Below the pieces are notes generated by a model. It did no database searches. It was not told the origin of the DNA and saw only the letters and a program-made list of their open reading frames with translations. A stretch of 8,241 nucleotides of DNA from an uncultured Rothia sp. (GTDB lineage Bacteria > Actinomycetota > Actinomycetes > Actinomycetales > Micrococcaceae), in contig NZ_CALJRY010000143.1 in the NCBI RefSeq assembly GCF_937976295.1, forward strand, positions 1 through 8,241, in the 5' to 3' direction. Shown one piece after another: positions 6,619-8,241 of this stretch; the first letter of the stretch is position 1, and the number at the start of each line of letters is the position of its first letter. The translations under genes and the position numbers were made by a program.

Positions 6619-7742
6619 GAGACAAGCACCTTCTGTCCCGTGCTGAGGTTCGCGTTGATTGCGGCGTATCCGCCGGCGGTGCGTAGAACCTCAACGTTGA
6701 CTCGTTCGGTGGCGGGCGCATCCTTGCTGGTTGAGGTGGAGCTACCGTCCTTTTCAACAAGCACATAGGTGCCCTGGGAGTCCTGGCGTACCGCGGTGGT
6801 GGGCACGGCGAGGGTGGTTGAGGTGTTGCCCTTGCTGGTGATGGAGGCGCTCTGGCCCGGAGTGAGCTTGCTCGGGTCGTCGGCGCTGAATCGCACGCTC
6901 TTCGCCGCACCCTTGGAGGGGTCGTTCTGCAGCTCACCAATGCTGGTGATGGTACCTTCCACGCTGCCGGTGGAGGTGCGCAGGCTAACGCGGTCGCCCA
7001 CCTTGAGCTTGTTGGCGACGGCGAGTTCAACGCTGGATTCCACGTAGGGTTCGCTGGTTTCTACGCTCGCGATGGGGTTGCCGTCGCTGATGAGCTGGCC
7101 GACCGCCGCAACGGCGGTGACGGTGTGGCTGCCGCCGGGCAGAATCGCGTAGTTGCTTCGGGCAATGGTGGTGACCCCCTCGCTGGGCACGCCGGTCAGG
7201 TGTGCGCGGTGCAGGCGCGTGACGGCGTCGAGGGTGTCTTCGGTGACGGTGCCGCTCTGCACGGTGGAGTACCCGGCGGAGTTCAGCGCCTTCTGGAAGG
7301 CGAGCACGTCGTCGCCGTTATCGCCCAGGTGCAGGTCGCGGTACAGCGGTAGCGGCCCGTCCAGCACGAAGACGGGGTCGGCGCCAATGATGCCGATGAA
7401 GTCACCGGCCTTGAGCACGTTACCGGGCTTCTGGTTCTGGTAGACGAGCACCGGCTCACCGTTGGTGCGCGCGCTAATCGGGGCGGTCTCCCCAGCCTTG
7501 GTGGTTCCGGCAATGGCGAGGCCCTCGCTGACGGTACGTTCTTCAACCTTCGCCCAGACCGGAATCACGGTTTTCGCCTGCACGGCCGGGTCGGGGCCCG
7601 TGGCGGCGTAGCGGGTGCCCAGATAGAAGGACAGCATGAGCGAACCGATGGCGAGAATAGCCAGCAGCAGGAGCACGCGGGGTCGGGCGATGCGCTCGCT
7701 GAAGCGGTGCCCGCTGTTTTGGTTCTGTGAGTGAGTCGTCAT
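6615..7742 (-). CDS. Membrane-anchored efflux adaptor with peptidoglycan-binding-like domain
   Basis: A 375-residue protein that resembles periplasmic adaptor (membrane fusion) subunits as found in Gram-positives. A short basic N-terminus is followed by one hydrophobic anchor (about 22-44), so the rest should lie outside the membrane. Residues 60-135 form a first beta-rich segment. At about 139-185 there is a peptidoglycan_binding_1-like unit with LGDNGDDVLAFQKAL, a GY and TEDTLDAV, placed where Gram-negative adaptors have their helical hairpin. Beta-barrel and membrane-proximal-like segments follow (about 200-375), including the adaptor-like stretch VGDRVSLRT. The protein probably docks on the MacB-like pump encoded next, whose start overlaps this stop by ATGA, and may tether it to the cell wall. 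The ATG at 7740-7742 follows a modest AGAAAGA site. The family is clear; the exported substrate and wall binding are inference. There is no outer-membrane channel partner in the window, as expected for a monoderm. Confidence 0.85.
   Translation of the reverse strand: MTTHSQNQNSGHRFSERIARPRVLLLLAILAIGSLMLSFYLGTRYAATGPDPAVQAKTVIPVWAKVEERTVSEGLAIAGTTKAGETAPISARTNGEPVLVYQNQKPGNVLKAGDFIGIIGADPVFVLDGPLPLYRDLHLGDNGDDVLAFQKALNSAGYSTVQSGTVTEDTLDAVTRLHRAHLTGVPSEGVTTIARSNYAILPGGSHTVTAVAAVGQLISDGNPIASVETSEPYVESSVELAVANKLKVGDRVSLRTSTGSVEGTITSIGELQNDPSKGAAKSVRFSADDPSKLTPGQSASITSKGNTSTTLAVPTTAVRQDSQGTYVLVEKDGSSTSTSKDAPATERVNVEVLRTAGGYAAINANLSTGQKVLVS
6627..6634 (-). promoter_or_regulatory. Ribosome binding site of the MacB-like gene
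   Basis: AGAAGGTG lies about 8 to 10 bases before the ATG at 6616-6618 and inside the 3' end of the adaptor gene. It supports this ATG over the later in-frame ATG at residue 15, and fits coupled translation across the ATGA overlap. Confidence 0.55.
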
Positions 7743-7786
7743 GGCGGTGTCTTTCTGTTCTTTACGCCGTAGTATGCTGTCTCGAG

Positions 7787-8241
7787 TTACTGATGCTCCA
7801 GAACGTACTGCTTGAACTTCTCGTCGCGGTCACGGTCGGCTTGGCGTTCCTGTTCAAGCTGTGACTGGTGCTTGCGGATGAGCGGCATCTGGTACTGTGC
7901 TTCCAAGTCGTAGAGCTGCTTGCTCATGCCGACCTGCTGGTTACATTCGGCCTGGATGGTGGCGATGCGAATCTCCTCTTCGGAGGCGGGCTCGTTGAAA
8001 CCGCCGTTCTTGCTCAGCTGCTCAGCCAGCGGGGTTTCCTCGGCGACGGAGCCTGCCGAACGCGGGGTGAGGCCACGATCAGAAACGCACTGCTTCCACT
8101 TCTCTTCGAGCTCCTTGTGCAGGTCGCTACCGTAAACGGCATTGCCCGCCTCGGTGGAGATACGAATGTACGTGGCCTGCTCTTCCTTCTCGGGCCTCTT
8201 ACCTTCGGGCACCGCGGCGTCCAGGGTCTCGCGGGCCTTGG
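7787..8241 (-). CDS. Unidentified charged protein, C-terminal part, cut by the window edge
   Basis: The frame is open from the right edge to a TAA at 7787-7789, giving about 150 residues. A GTG at 8210-8212 could be read as a start, but the frame continues upstream in good coding style (KARETLDAA before it), so the true start is most likely outside the window. The fragment is hydrophilic, with no membrane segment. It has the motif EEKWKQC and a second Cys in QAECNQQ, about 50 residues apart, and a Glu/Gln/Arg-rich, probably helical or coiled-coil C-terminus. A W-x-x-C motif of this kind occurs in actinobacterial secreted or lipoprotein-like proteins of unknown function, but the N-terminus needed to show a signal peptide is missing. 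It ends 44 bases before the adaptor gene with no terminator between, so it is probably in the same operon and may be an extracytoplasmic partner or client of the transporter. Confidence 0.75.
   Translation of the reverse strand, partial: KARETLDAAVPEGKRPEKEEQATYIRISTEAGNAVYGSDLHKELEEKWKQCVSDRGLTPRSAGSVAEETPLAEQLSKNGGFNEPASEEEIRIATIQAECNQQVGMSKQLYDLEAQYQMPLIRKHQSQLEQERQADRDRDEKFKQYVLEHQ

Noticed and set aside
8210..8212. GTG as the real start of the protein ending at 7787
   Set aside because: The frame stays open and gene-like to the window edge, and there is no clear ribosome binding site visible before the GTG. The gene is better treated as partial.

Overview
The window looks like chromosomal DNA from a high-GC Gram-positive actinobacterium. 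By eye it is about 60% G+C. TTA, CTA and TCA codons are nearly absent from the genes, and the CydD and CydC halves are joined in one protein, as they are in some actinobacteria such as Streptomyces. A member of the Micrococcaceae, such as Rothia, is a plausible source, but that is an impression from composition and gene style and not a search result.

Layout, left to right. Positions 1-52 probably hold the last codons of a plus-strand gene. Positions 53-228 are intergenic, with a two-copy 15-bp near-palindromic repeat and a perfect 13-bp hairpin that can end transcription from both sides. All other genes are on the minus strand. Positions 229-4287 encode a 1352-residue CydD-CydC fusion, the ABC transporter needed to assemble cytochrome bd oxidase. 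After a 120-bp gap, 4408-6618 encodes a 736-residue MacB-like transporter with its ATPase and permease in one chain. It overlaps by ATGA with 6615-7742, which encodes a membrane-anchored adaptor carrying a peptidoglycan-binding-like domain. Upstream, 7787-8241 is the 3' part of a gene for a charged protein of unknown function, cut by the window edge.

Reading right to left, the direction of transcription, the first three genes look like one operon for an envelope export machine: an unidentified and perhaps extracytoplasmic protein, an adaptor that could reach into the cell wall, and the MacB-like pump. cydDC follows on the same strand but has its own ribosome binding site and a 120-bp leader, so it may be a separate unit. 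Its product would support aerobic or microaerobic respiration through cytochrome bd, although no cydAB lies in the window.

I found no mobile element, CRISPR array, tRNA or rRNA, and no clearly new system. The points most worth a second look are the four-unit 12-bp in-frame repeat in the CydC linker, the exact 28-bp repeat shared by the two ATPase halves of cydDC, the enlarged outer loop in the CydD half, and the three-gene adaptor/MacB cassette with its unidentified first protein.
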